Positions 27,523 through 38,000 of a stretch of 64,000 nucleotides of DNA are shown one piece after another. Source of the stretch: Acidovorax defluvii. Its GTDB lineage: Bacteria; Pseudomonadota; Gammaproteobacteria; Burkholderiales; Burkholderiaceae_C. Each line of letters begins with the position of its first letter. The first letter of the stretch is position 1. The notes under the pieces were generated by a model. It was given only the letters and a program-made list of their open reading frames with translations, did not search any database and had not been told where the DNA came from. The DNA lies in contig QLTU01000002.1 in the NCBI GenBank assembly GCA_003268905.1, positions 204,346 through 268,345 of the forward strand, in the 5' to 3' direction. Both the position numbers and the translations under genes were made by a program.

Positions 27523-27888
27523 TCAGGCTTTGACCTTGGGCTTGGCCCTGGCGGCCGCCCCATGCGCCTGGCGCGAAAGCGCGAAATCCAGAAAAAACTT
27601 GCACCAGATGGTGCTACCCGCCATGGCGGTCCAGGTGTTGTAGTCGAGCTGGCCCAGTGCCACGCTGACGATCACCACCGCTGCCACCACACCAGCGATG
27701 AGGTTGATGACCATCGCATAGGGGGCGTATTTTTCGGGGTTGGGCGGTGACTCACCGCGCCTGATGGCGACCTCGGAAAAATCGCGCTTGACCACGATAC
27801 GCCACGCCCGGCGGAACCAGAAGAACGCCATCGGGAACAACGCGAGATACAAAATCCAGGTCAATGCGACGCTGACATCAAAAACCAT
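27523..27888 (-). CDS. Hypothetical three-helix membrane protein
   Basis: 121 aa: N-terminal helix VALTWILYLALFPMAFFWF, a loop with RRGESPPNPEKYAPYA, a second helix INLIAGVVAAVVIVSVAL, and a weaker third, with a basic C-terminus (KPKVKA). Not recognised. It lies between two transport genes on the same strand, downstream of a strong terminator, so it has its own promoter. Confidence 0.65.
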   Translation of the reverse strand: MVFDVSVALTWILYLALFPMAFFWFRRAWRIVVKRDFSEVAIRRGESPPNPEKYAPYAMVINLIAGVVAAVVIVSVALGQLDYNTWTAMAGSTIWCKFFLDFALSRQAHGAAARAKPKVKA

Positions 27889-27948
27889 GCAGAGCTCCCA
27901 GCTTCGGGGCGCAACGCACAGCGCGCAGGCTCCCCGGAGAATTCAATT

Positions 27949-27980
27949 AAAAAGGCCCTGCCAGCGCAGCCGGCAGGGCC
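27949..27980 (-). terminator. Intrinsic terminator after the sodium:solute symporter
   Basis: Perfect 9-bp stem GGCCCTGCC/GGCAGGGCC with a 9-base loop, followed on the minus strand by TTTTTAATTG. Confidence 0.85.
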
Positions 27981-28044
27981 TCCATTGTCACTGCCGCAGC
28001 GCCAGAGCACCACGGCACAGGGGGTTTACCCCCTGACAGACGTC

Positions 28045-29850
28045 TCAGTGAGCACCCGTCACCAGCTTGGAGCCGCGCGGGACGCGCACCGACTCCACCA
28101 TGGCTTGGATGTGCTCTGGTGGCTCTTTGGTGACCTTGTCCACCAGGAAGGCGACCAGGAAGTTCACCATGGCACCGGCCGCACCAATCGCTTCAGGCGT
28201 GATGCCGAAGAAGCTGTTGGCGCCGCCAATGAGACCCAGATATTCCGTGCCCTTGATGAAGAAGATGCCCTTGTGTGCGAACACATAGAACAGGGTGAAG
28301 AACAGGCCAGCCAGCATACCGGCCATGGCGCCTTCCTTGTTCATCTTCTTGCTGAAAATACCCATCATGATGGCGGGGAACAGCGAGCTGGCGGCAATAC
28401 CGAAGGCCAGTGCCACCGTACCGGCCGCAAAGCCTGGCGGGTTCAAGCCCAGATAACCAGCCACCACAATGGCCACGGCCATCGACACCTTGCCCGCCAG
28501 CAGCTCGTTCTTCTCGCTGATGTTGGGGTTGAAGACGCCCTTGACCAGGTCATGCGACACGGCAGACGAAATAGCCATCAGCAGACCCGCAGCCGTCGAC
28601 AGAGCAGCTGCCAGACCACCAGCCGCCACCAGCGCGATCACCCAGTTGGGCAGCAGCGCGATTTCGGGGTTGGCCATCACGATGATGTCGGCATTCACGT
28701 CGAGCTCATTGCCCTTCCAGCCGGCAGCCTCTGCCTTGCCCTTGGCAACTTCGTTCTTGGTCTTGTCGTTGTAGTACTGGATGCGGCCGTCACCGTTCTT
28801 GTCGGTGAACTTCAGCAGGCCGGTCTTTTCCCAACGCTTCATCCAGTCAGGACGGTCTTCGTTCTTGAGCGAAGCTTCAGGCGCATACAGGTCGCCACCG
28901 GCCTTGACGGCGGTGTTGACGGTGGCATGCAGGTTCAGCTTGGCCATGGCAGCCACAGCAGGTGCCGTGGTGTACAGGATGGCGATGAAGATCAGGGCCC
29001 AGCCAGCCGAGCTGCGAGCATCCTTCACCGAAGGCACGGTAAAGAATCTCATGATGACGTGCGGCAAACCAGCGGTACCGATCATCAGCGACATCGTGTA
29101 CATGAACATGTTGAGCATGCTGCCGGGCCATTGCGTGGTGTACTTGCCAAAGCCCAGGTCAGTGACCACGGAATCGAGCTTGGCCAGCAAAGTCATGTCG
29201 GTGCCAACATAGCTGCCACCCAGACCCAGCTGAGGGATCACGTTGCCCGTGAGCTGCAGCGAGATGAACACGGCAGGCACGGTGTAGGCCAGGATCAGCA
29301 CGATGTACTGCGCCACCTGGGTGTAGGTGATGCCCTTCATGCCGCCGAACACGGCGTAGGCGAACACGATGGCCATACCGACGTAAATGCCGGTGTCGCT
29401 GGACACGCCCAGGAAGCGCGAGAAGGCAATGCCCACACCGGTCATCTGACCAATGATGTAGGTGAGCGACGCCACCAGCAGGCACATCACGGCAATGGTG
29501 CTGGCGCTCTTGGAGTAGAAGCGGTCACCAATGAACTGCGGCACCGTGAACTTGCCGAACTTGCGCAGGTACGGAGCCAGCAGCATGGCCAGCAGCACGT
29601 AGCCGCCGGTCCAGCCCATCAGGAACAGGCCACCGCCATAGCCCATGTTGGCGATCAGACCAGCCATGGAGATGAAGGACGCCGCGCTCATCCAGTCGGC
29701 GGCCGTGGCCATGCCGTTGGTGATGGGGTGCACGCTGCCGCCGGCCGCGTAGAACTCGCTGGTGGAACCCGCGCGGGCCCACACTGCGATGCCGATGTAG
29801 AGCGCGAAGCTCAGACCGACAAAGATATAGATGGTTGTTTGAAGATCCAT
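28045..29850 (-). CDS. Sodium:solute symporter (acetate/carboxylate type, large subunit paired with DUF4212)
   Basis: 601 aa, about 13 helices, SSS family. Diagnostic parts are AWARAGSTSEFYAAGGSVHPITNG, TAADWMSAASFISMAG and the GTAGLPHVIMRFFTVP segment shared with ActP. A hydrophilic loop near residue 350 contains DKNGDGRIQYYND, a canonical EF-hand calcium loop. This is the symporter type that occurs with a DUF4212 small subunit, here 11 bases upstream. Acetate, propionate or similar is the likely substrate. Regulation by the neighbouring transporter-kinase is inferred from position. Confidence 0.9.
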   Translation of the reverse strand: MDLQTTIYIFVGLSFALYIGIAVWARAGSTSEFYAAGGSVHPITNGMATAADWMSAASFISMAGLIANMGYGGGLFLMGWTGGYVLLAMLLAPYLRKFGKFTVPQFIGDRFYSKSASTIAVMCLLVASLTYIIGQMTGVGIAFSRFLGVSSDTGIYVGMAIVFAYAVFGGMKGITYTQVAQYIVLILAYTVPAVFISLQLTGNVIPQLGLGGSYVGTDMTLLAKLDSVVTDLGFGKYTTQWPGSMLNMFMYTMSLMIGTAGLPHVIMRFFTVPSVKDARSSAGWALIFIAILYTTAPAVAAMAKLNLHATVNTAVKAGGDLYAPEASLKNEDRPDWMKRWEKTGLLKFTDKNGDGRIQYYNDKTKNEVAKGKAEAAGWKGNELDVNADIIVMANPEIALLPNWVIALVAAGGLAAALSTAAGLLMAISSAVSHDLVKGVFNPNISEKNELLAGKVSMAVAIVVAGYLGLNPPGFAAGTVALAFGIAASSLFPAIMMGIFSKKMNKEGAMAGMLAGLFFTLFYVFAHKGIFFIKGTEYLGLIGGANSFFGITPEAIGAAGAMVNFLVAFLVDKVTKEPPEHIQAMVESVRVPRGSKLVTGAH

Positions 29851-29861
29851 GATTTCAGCCC

Positions 29862-30122
29862 TCAGTCTTCATGCACGTCGAACTGACGATCGATGTCGCC
29901 CATCTTCTTCGCGTAATAAAAAATCAGCGCAATGAAGATGTAGATAGAGCCCTGGTGAGCAAACCAGAACCCGAGCGGATAACCGCCCAACTTGATGTTA
30001 TTGAGCACGTCGACAAACAGGATCCCCGCGCCGAACGACACCACAAACCAGACGATCAGAATCTTGGTTAGCAGGCCCAGCGTGGCTTTCCAGTAGGCGT
30101 GACTGCTTTTGTCTTCCTTCAT
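29862..30122 (-). CDS. DUF4212 small subunit of the sodium:solute symporter
   Basis: 86 aa with two helices (LTKILIVWFVVSFGAGILFV and FWFAHQGSIYIFIALIFYYA) and the ending DRQFDVHED. This is the standard partner of the symporter that follows. The start is the ATG at 30122, with AGGGGAA upstream; the open frame continues to 30221 without a better start. Confidence 0.9.
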   Translation of the reverse strand: MKEDKSSHAYWKATLGLLTKILIVWFVVSFGAGILFVDVLNNIKLGGYPLGFWFAHQGSIYIFIALIFYYAKKMGDIDRQFDVHED

Positions 30123-30409
30123 GAATTCCCCTCGTGTATGAGTACAGAACACAGCACCTAGGCACTGCCCCCGCGCATTCCGCAGGCAGCGCCATCGGAT
30201 TGCGTAAGCGACTGTGTTCACGCTTGCTTACAGCTAACTGATGAAAACGCCCAAACTGCCGTGCGAAGGACGACTCAAGGGAAAACACCGATCAGAGATG
30301 TTGCGTGCATCTGAAACGGCCTAGTTAAAGTCCCAATGGCATAAAAAGGGGATGCGGAAACACTCTGTCACCAATTCACTTTTCGCTGAAAGATTGCGCC
30401 CCACACCCC
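30123..30409. other. Divergent promoter region of the symporter operon and a hypothetical gene
   Basis: 287 bases. An imperfect inverted repeat (GTAAGCG at 30204 facing CGCTTGCTTAC at 30221) is the only structure noticed. No clear -10/-35 pair or sigma-54 site could be defended. Confidence 0.4.
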
Positions 30410-30955
30410 ATGGCAGATGTTCCCTCCAACCTGACCGCCGCCATTTACGCCAAGACCGCCCAGGGCCAACAAGAAATTCAGTCCCGCTCGCTGGGGCTGA
30501 CACCTCTTGCACGGCGCATTCTGGTGCTGGTGGACGGCAAGCGCAGCGGCCAGGACCTGAGTACCTTTGGTCCCGGCGGCGAGATCAGTGCCCAGCTCAC
30601 CGAATTGCTCAGCCGTGACTGCATCGAGGCGGTGGGCGTGGCGCAGCCAGCCGCCAGCCCTGCGGCTGCCCCCGCCAAACCGCACGCCCCCGACGAGATT
30701 GACCTTTCGGGCCTGCCACCCGCCGAATCGCGCAGCGCCAAAGAGCTGGACATGGCGCGCAATTTCATGACCAACACGGTCAACAACATCTTTGGCCACC
30801 ACAACCGCATTTCGCTGTTGGAAGCCATCCACGGCTGCAAAAGCAGCAGCGAGTTGCGCCACGTTTATGTGGCCTGGGCCCAGGCGCTCGAAACCAATGC
30901 CACCGGCAAGAAGCGCCTGCCCGAGTTGCGCGAAAAGCTGTTCGCGGTGCTTTGA
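30410..30955 (+). CDS. Conserved-type hypothetical protein
   Basis: 181 aa, soluble. The N-terminal 75 residues look like a winged-helix-like fold (LTPLARRILVLVDGKRSGQDLSTF); an Ala/Pro linker (about 78-100) joins it to a helical C-terminal domain (KELDMARNFMTNTVNNIFGHH onward). Codon use and composition are those of a real gene, but I do not recognise a named family. It is divergent from the symporter operon. Confidence 0.7.
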   Translation: MADVPSNLTAAIYAKTAQGQQEIQSRSLGLTPLARRILVLVDGKRSGQDLSTFGPGGEISAQLTELLSRDCIEAVGVAQPAASPAAAPAKPHAPDEIDLSGLPPAESRSAKELDMARNFMTNTVNNIFGHHNRISLLEAIHGCKSSSELRHVYVAWAQALETNATGKKRLPELREKLFAVL

Positions 30956-31346
30956 TTTCTTATCCCAATTGCGCGTACGCCGTGTCGGTCGAAGGTGCGG
31001 CGCGTTGGGGAATGTTTGCGCTGTGCCGTCGCCCTGCCTCAGCGCAGCCAGCAGGCGCACGCCTGCTGCCATACTGGAGCCGAGGCGGATTTAATTTTTG
31101 CACAAATGAGGCGCTAGTGCCCGTATAGAAAGCGTCTAATGCTATTTATTTAATAGCAATAGCTTCCACGCTTCAGGCGAACGGCAGTTCATGCACGCAC
31201 CACGCCATCACGCCGTCACTCCAATGCGGGCCCCAAACGGCAACGGCCGCAAGGCCGTGGTGCAAACGTGATGTTCGGCGGTGCGCGCTCTGTAGCCTGC
31301 ACCGCCCCCGCGTATTGTGAGGGGGCGGCGGGCAGCAGAGCCGCGT
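30956..31346. other. 390-base gene-free region
   Basis: It holds one copy of dispersed repeat A (31101-31165) and otherwise G/C-rich sequence. I saw no terminator, RNA gene or conserved reading frame that could be defended. Confidence 0.5.
31101..31165 (+). repeat. Dispersed repeat family A, copy 5 (intergenic)
   Basis: GAGGCGCTAGTGCCCGTATA, GAAAGCGTCTAATGCTATT, then TAATAGCAATAGCTT. It is close to copy 1 in detail (both have GCCCGTATA in the spacer). Confidence 0.75.
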
Positions 31347-31853
31347 TCAGCAGCCCATGGGACGGTTGGGGCGCATGGGCACGATGCCCGTCACACGCAG
31401 CGTGGCAGCAGAGCCATCGGTGGCGGTGAGCGTCTTGCCTGTCAGACGCACCTGGTCACTCTCGCGCACCACCGCAGTGTCGGTGTCGTCGCTGCTGGCG
31501 TATTCCTTGCCGTCAAAAGTCAGGAACGCCTGGTAGAGCTTGGTGACATCGGGACGGTAGCGAATGTCGCCAAACGCGGTGGCGGAAGAGCCCACCTTGT
31601 TGGCACCGTCAAAGCGGAAAGCGCACAGCTCTGGCACCGAGCCAATGGGGTTTTGTTTGCTCACATCGGTGAGGTTGAGCGCACCGTTGCCGTACACGCC
31701 ATTGAGGCCACTGACGGTGGCGTTGGTGACCGTCAGCACACCTGGCTCGTTGCTGGGGGTTGGGTCGTCGTCATTGCCGCCGCCACAGGCAACCAGCAGA
31801 ACAGAGGCCGCCCCAATGGCGGTACAGGTCTTGAGAAGTTGGAAAGCGTTCAT
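31347..31853 (-). CDS. Putative lipoprotein of unknown function
   Basis: 168 aa. Signal peptide with lipobox (SVLLVAC-GGG), so cysteine near residue 23 should carry lipid. The acidic linker GNDDDPTPSNE is typical after lipobox cysteines. The rest contains two similar-length beta-rich parts (TVTNATVSGLNGVYGNG...; RVTGIVPMRP) and ends in a cysteine. No family recognised. Start ATG at 31853. Confidence 0.75.
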   Translation of the reverse strand: MNAFQLLKTCTAIGAASVLLVACGGGNDDDPTPSNEPGVLTVTNATVSGLNGVYGNGALNLTDVSKQNPIGSVPELCAFRFDGANKVGSSATAFGDIRYRPDVTKLYQAFLTFDGKEYASSDDTDTAVVRESDQVRLTGKTLTATDGSAATLRVTGIVPMRPNRPMGC

Positions 31854-32054
31854 GGTGATGGGCGTCCGTAGCTGTGGATAGAAAGTGGGGGGCCGATCCC
31901 CTGCAACCCATCGTAGGAAGCCCACCCCGCGCGGCGCGTGCGCCATGTTCCGCGCTGTGCGTAGGACAGGGGCCGACCACTGCGTATGCGCACCACCGGG
32001 CTGGCACCCCGCCCCTCCCTTCAGGCGCACGGGCCATCACACTGCAAGGGCACC

Positions 32055-35000
32055 TCAGCGCGCCAGCACCGCCGCCAGCGCCTTGCCTGTATGGGTGCCT
32101 GCCGCCACCACGTCTTCAGGTGTGGCTGCGGCCACGATGCGCCCGCCTGCGTTGCCGCCCTCGGGGCCCAGGTCCAGAATCCAGTCGGCCTCGGCGATCA
32201 CATCCAGGTCGTGCTCGATCACGATCACGCTGTGACCACCATCGACCAAGCGGTGCAGCACGCGGATGAGCTTGTCCACATCGGCCATATGCAGGCCGAC
32301 CGTGGGCTCGTCCAGCACGTACAGCGTGTGCGGCGCCTTCTGGCCCCGGCGGCCGACCTCGTCGCGCACCTTGGTCAGCTCGGTCACGAGCTTGATGCGC
32401 TGCGCCTCGCCGCCGCTCAGGGTCGGCGAGGGCTGGCCCAGAGTGAGGTAGCCCAGCCCCACGTCCTTGAGCAACTGCAGCGGGTGCGCAATGCTGGGCA
32501 TGGTGGCAAAGAAGCCCACGGCCTCGTCCACTTCCATCTTCAGCACATCGCCAATGCTCTTGCCGCGCCAGGTGACGGCCAGTGTTTCGGGGTTGAAACG
32601 GGCGCCGTGGCAGGTTTCGCAGGGCACCTTCACGTCGGGCAGAAAGCTCATCTCGATGGTGCGCACGCCCGCACCTTCGCAACCGGGGCAGCGGCCTTCG
32701 CCGGTGTTGAAGCTGAAGCGCCCGGCCGCGTAGCCGCGTGCCTTGGCCTCCAGCGTCTCGGCAAACAGCTTGCGGATGGTGTCCCAGAAGCCGATGTAAG
32801 TGGCGGGGCACGAACGCGGTGTCTTGCCGATCGGCGTCTGGTCCACTTCGAGCACGCGGTCGATGCTCTCGAAGCCCGACAGGCCTGTGCAACCAACCAG
32901 CGGCGGCGCCTTGCCTGCGTCCATCGCATCGCGGCCTGCCTTGGTACTGCGCTGCTGCACCCAGGCCTGCACGTTGGCCAGCAGCACATCGCGCGCCAGG
33001 GTGGACTTGCCCGAGCCACTCACGCCCGTCACCGCCACCAGGCGGTGAAGTGGCACGGTGGCCGTCACGTTCTGCAGGTTGTGCAACTGCGCGCCATGCA
33101 CCGTAAGCCAGCGCATGGCGGCACGTTCCTTGGCCTCGGTCAGCGCGTCGGCGGCCAGCGATGCAGCCTGTGCCGCGCGCTTCTTGACGGCCGCGCTTTG
33201 CCGACCGGTGGGCGCTGCCGCCTCGGCCTGGGCAAAGGCCGCCGTGGCCTCGGCGCTCACCTCAACGGGCGCGATGCTGCGGCGCAACTGCAGCGGGTGC
33301 TTCATGGCGTGCAGCAGGTAGCGGCCGGTTTGCGAATCTTCTGCGGCCGTGATGTCGGCCACGCTGCCCTGCGCCACCAAGCGCCCGCCGCGTTTGCCCG
33401 CGCTGGGGCCAATGTCGATGATGTGGTCGGCGCGGCGGATGGTGTCTTCGTCGTGCTCCACCACCACCAGCGTGTTGCCCTTGTCGCCCAGCTTGTGCAG
33501 GGCGTTGAGCAAAATCTGGTTGTCGCGTGCATGCAGGCCGATGGTGGGCTCGTCGAGCACGTAGCACACGCCCTGCAGGTTGCTGCCCAGCTGCGCGGCC
33601 AGGCGGATGCGCTGGGCCTCGCCACCGCTGAGCGTGGGCGCCCCCCGGTCCAGCGTGAGGTATCCCAGGCCCACTTCTTCCAAAAATTCGAGGCGGCTCT
33701 GGATCTCGGGCACCAAGTCGCGGGCGATGTCGCCTTCGCGTTGGGTCATGCCGCCTTCGATGCGCAGGGTCTCGATCCAGCGGCGCACATCCGTCACCGA
33801 CAAGGCTGCGATGTCGGTGATGCCCACGCCCGCAAACTTCACGGCGCGGGCCGTCGCATTCAGGCGCGTGCCGCTGCAGCCGGGGCAAGCAGTGTCGGCC
33901 AGGTCTTCCACCTCGGGCTCGGCAAAGGTCTGCTCGCGGCCTTTTTCCCTTCCTTTTTCATTGCTGTCCTGCACCGAGTCGTCAAACACCTTGCGCTGGT
34001 CGCGGGTGAGCTTGACGCCGGTGCCCACGCAGTCGGGGCACCAGCCGTGTTTGCTGTTGTATGAAAAGAGGCGCGGGTCCAGCTCGGCATAGCTGGTGGC
34101 GCACACGGGGCAGGCGCGCTTGGTGGAGAACGCCTGCAGCGTGCCAATGCCCGCCGTGGGCTGGCCGCCCTCCATGGCTTCACGCAGGCCTGCGATGCCT
34201 GAGAGAACATGCACCACGCCCTTGCCGTGGGTGAGCGCATCGACCAGCGCGGTGCGCAGCTGCGCTTCGTTCTCTGGCGACACATCCAGGCTGGCCACGG
34301 GCAGCTCGATGGTGTGCTCCTTGAAGCGGTCGATGCGAGGGAAGTTGGTGGTGGGCAAAAAGTTGCCGTCCACGCGCAGGTGGGTGTGTCCACGCGGGCG
34401 GGCCCAGTCGGCCAGCTCGGTGTACACGCCTTTGCGGTTCATCACCAGCGGCGCAAGCAGCCCGATGTGCTGGCCGCGGAACTGCGTGAGCAGCTGGGCG
34501 GCGATGCTCTCGGGCGTTTGCGGCTGCACCGCCGCACCGTCTTTCACGCAATGCTGCGTGCCCAGCTTGACGTACAGCAGACGCAAAAAGTGCCACACTT
34601 CGGTGGTCGTACCCACGGTGGACTTGCGCCCGCCGCGCGAGAGGCGCTGCTCGATGGCCACGGTGGGCGGGATGCCGTACACCGCATCCACCTCGGGCCG
34701 GCCTGCGGGTTGCACGATGCTGCGGGCATAGGCGTTGAGCGATTCAAGGTAACGGCGCTGGCCTTCGTTGAACAGGATGTCGAACGCCAGCGTGGACTTG
34801 CCCGAGCCGCTGACGCCCGTCACCACATTGAACTTGCCACGCGGAATGTCCACGCTCAGGTTTTGGAGGTTGTGCTCCTTGGCGTTGACGATTTGTATAG
34901 CGTTTTTGGCCTCTAGCGCTTTACCATCAAGCGCCACTAGCTCTTTTTTTCGTAGCATGGCGGCTTTTTCGTGTGCCGAATGGCCCCCGATGCCCAGCGT

Positions 35001-38000
35001 GAGTTCATAGTCGCGCAGCGCCTGTCCGGTGTGCGAGGTGGCGTGCTGGCGCACATCCTCCGGCGTCCCTTCGGCCACGATGAGGCCGCCCGCATAACCT
35101 CCCTCGGGCCCCAGGTCGATGAGCCAGTCGCTCGCGCGGATCACATCAAGGTTGTGCTCGATGACGATGAGCGAATGCCCAGCGTCGATGAGCTTGCGCA
35201 GCGCGCGCATGAGCTTGGCGATGTCGTCAAAGTGCAGGCCGGTGGTGGGCTCGTCAAACAAGAACAGCGTGCCTTTGCGGGCGACGGACTGGCGCGATTT
35301 GGATGCGCTGCGCGCGGCCTCAGCCAGAAAGCCAGCAAGCTTGAGGCGCTGCGCCTCGCCACCTGACAGCGTGGGCACGGGCTGGCCCAACGCCACGTAT
35401 TCGAGCCCCACGTCCACGATGGGCTGCAGCGCACGGATCACGTCACGGTCGCCCGCAAACAGCTCGGCCGCCTCGGCCACGGTCAGCGCCAACACATCCG
35501 CCACGTTCAGCGCACGCCCTCCCCGCTCGATGGTGATCTCCAGGACCTCGGGCCGGTAGCGCTTGCCATCACAATCCGGGCAACGCAGGTACACGTCCGA
35601 CAAAAACTGCATCTCCACATGCTCAAAGCCCGAGCCGCCGCAGGTGGGGCAGCGCCCGTCGCCGCTGTTGAAGCTGAACTTGCTGGCGGTGTAGCTGCGC
35701 TGGCGCGACAGCGGCGCCACGGCATACAGCTCGCGAATGCTGTCCCACGCGCCGACATAGCTCACGGGGTTGGAGCGGGCCGTCTTGCCAATGGGCGACT
35801 GGTCCACAAACACCACGTCCGACAGATGGTCGGCACCCAGCATGCGGTCGTGCACGCCCGGCGCATCGGTGGCCTTGCCAAAGTGGCGCAGCAGTGCGGG
35901 GGCCAGCACATCCTGGATCAAGCTGGACTTGCCCGAGCCGCTGACGCCGGTGACGGTGACCAGGCGCTGCAGCGGGAACTCCACCGACACGTTCTGCAGG
36001 TTGTGCTCGCGCGCGCCTTCGAGGATGAGGCGTGGCGTCGCTTCCGTCACCATGCGCTTGAAGCCAAAGCCCACATGCTTGCGCCCGCTGAGATAGGCCC
36101 CGGTGAGCGTGTCGGCCTTGCGTAAATCAGCCGTGGTGCCGTCGAACACGATCCGCCCGCCCAGGCGGCCGGGGCCGGGGCCCATGTCGATCATGCGGTC
36201 GGCCGCCAGCATCACGGCCGGGTCGTGCTCCACCACCACCAGCGTGTTGCCCGCATCGCGCAGGCGCAGCATGGCCTCGGTGATGCGGTGCATGTCGCGC
36301 GGGTGCAGGCCGATGCTGGGCTCGTCCAGCACGAACAGCGTGTTGACCAGGCTGGTGCCCAACGCGGTGGTGAGGTTGATGCGCTGCACCTCGCCGCCGC
36401 TCAGCGTGCGGCTTTGGCGGTCGAGCGTGAGGTAGCCAATGCCCACGTCACACAGGTACTTGAGGCGGGTGGTGATTTCTTCGTGCAGCAGTCGAAGCGC
36501 TTGTGCTTCACCAGTTTTCGCTTGTGCTTCACCAGGTTTCGCTTGCGCGTCACCCTTGGCGTTGTCGCCCACCGGCAGCTGCATGCGCGCAAAGAACTGG
36601 CGCAGGCGGTCGATGGGCAGCAGCATCAGGTCGTGCAAGCACAGGCCGGGCAGCGCTTCGAGCTGCTCGCGCGACCATTGCACGCCCTCGGGCATGAAGC
36701 GCTTGCCGGGCTCCAGCGCGGCATCGGCATCTTCCTTGCGGCCAATGCGCCACAGCAGGCTTTCGGTCTTGAGCCGCGCGCCCGCGCAGGTGGGGCATGG
36801 CGTGTAGCTGCGGTACTTGGACAAGAGCACGCGGATGTGCATCTTGTAGGCCTTGCTTTCCAGGTACTCAAAAAAACGCTTGATGCCGTACCACTGCTGG
36901 TTCCACTTGCCGTTCCAGTTGGGCGAGCCGTTGATGACCCACTTTTTGTGCTCGTCGGTCAGCTTGTTCCAGGGCGTGTCGCGCGGGATGCCCGCGGCCT
37001 CGGCGTGGCGCATGAGGTCGTCCTGCGCCTCTTTCCACGCGGGGGTCTGAATGGTCTTGACGGCGCCTGCGCGCAGCGTGAGCTTGTCGTTGGGGATGAC
37101 GAGGCCGTAGTCCACCCCGATCACGCGGCCAAAGCCCCGGCAGCTGTCGCACGCGCCCACGGCGGAGTTGAACGAGAAGGCCGACGGAATGGGGTCGCTG
37201 TAGCGCAGGTCGCTGTCGGGGCAGTGCAGGCCGGTGGAGAAGCGCCACAGCTCGGGCTCGCCCTCCTCCACCAACCGGTAGACATTCAAACGCCCCGAGC
37301 CGCGCTTGAGCGCCACCTCAATGGCCTCGATCGCGCGCGCCTTCTCGGCATTGCCCAAACGGAAGCGGTCGGCCACCACATCGAGCACCTTGCGCGGCCC
37401 GGTGGGCGTGCCCACTTCGCGCTCGGCCTGCACCTTGGTAAAGCCGCTGGCTGACAGCCATTGCTCGACCTGCTCTGCGCTGGTGTTGGCAGGCAGCTCG
37501 ACCGGGAAGGTCAGCACGATGCGCGGGTTGACCTCGGCCCCCACGCTCCCCACTGCGTGTGGTTCGCTGCCCCCCAGGGGGGCGCTCGCCGCCTTGGGGC
37601 GGCCCGGCGCCGGCTCGATGCCGCAGCGCTGCTGCAGCTCCGCATAAATGGTCTCCGGCGTGTCGTGCCGCACGGGCTGTGCCGTCTGCCTGTCAAACAA
37701 CTGGCCCGCTCGGGCGAACAGCAGCTTCAGATGGTCGTTCAGCTCCGTCATCGTGCCCACCGTGGAGCGGCTGGAGCGCACGGGGTTGGTCTGGTCGATG
37801 GCAATGGCCGGGGGCACGCCCTCGACCTTGTCCACGGCAGGTTTGTCCATGCGGTCCAGAAACTGGCGCGCATAGGCGCTGAAGGTTTCCACGTAGCGGC
37901 GCTGGCCTTCGGCATACAGCGTGTCAAAAACCAGGCTCGACTTGCCCGAGCCACTGGGGCCCGTGACCACCGTGAGTTCGCCGGTGCGGATGTCCAGATC

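Noticed and set aside
31986..34064. Plus-strand frame of 692 codons
   Set aside because: Antisense to uvrA.
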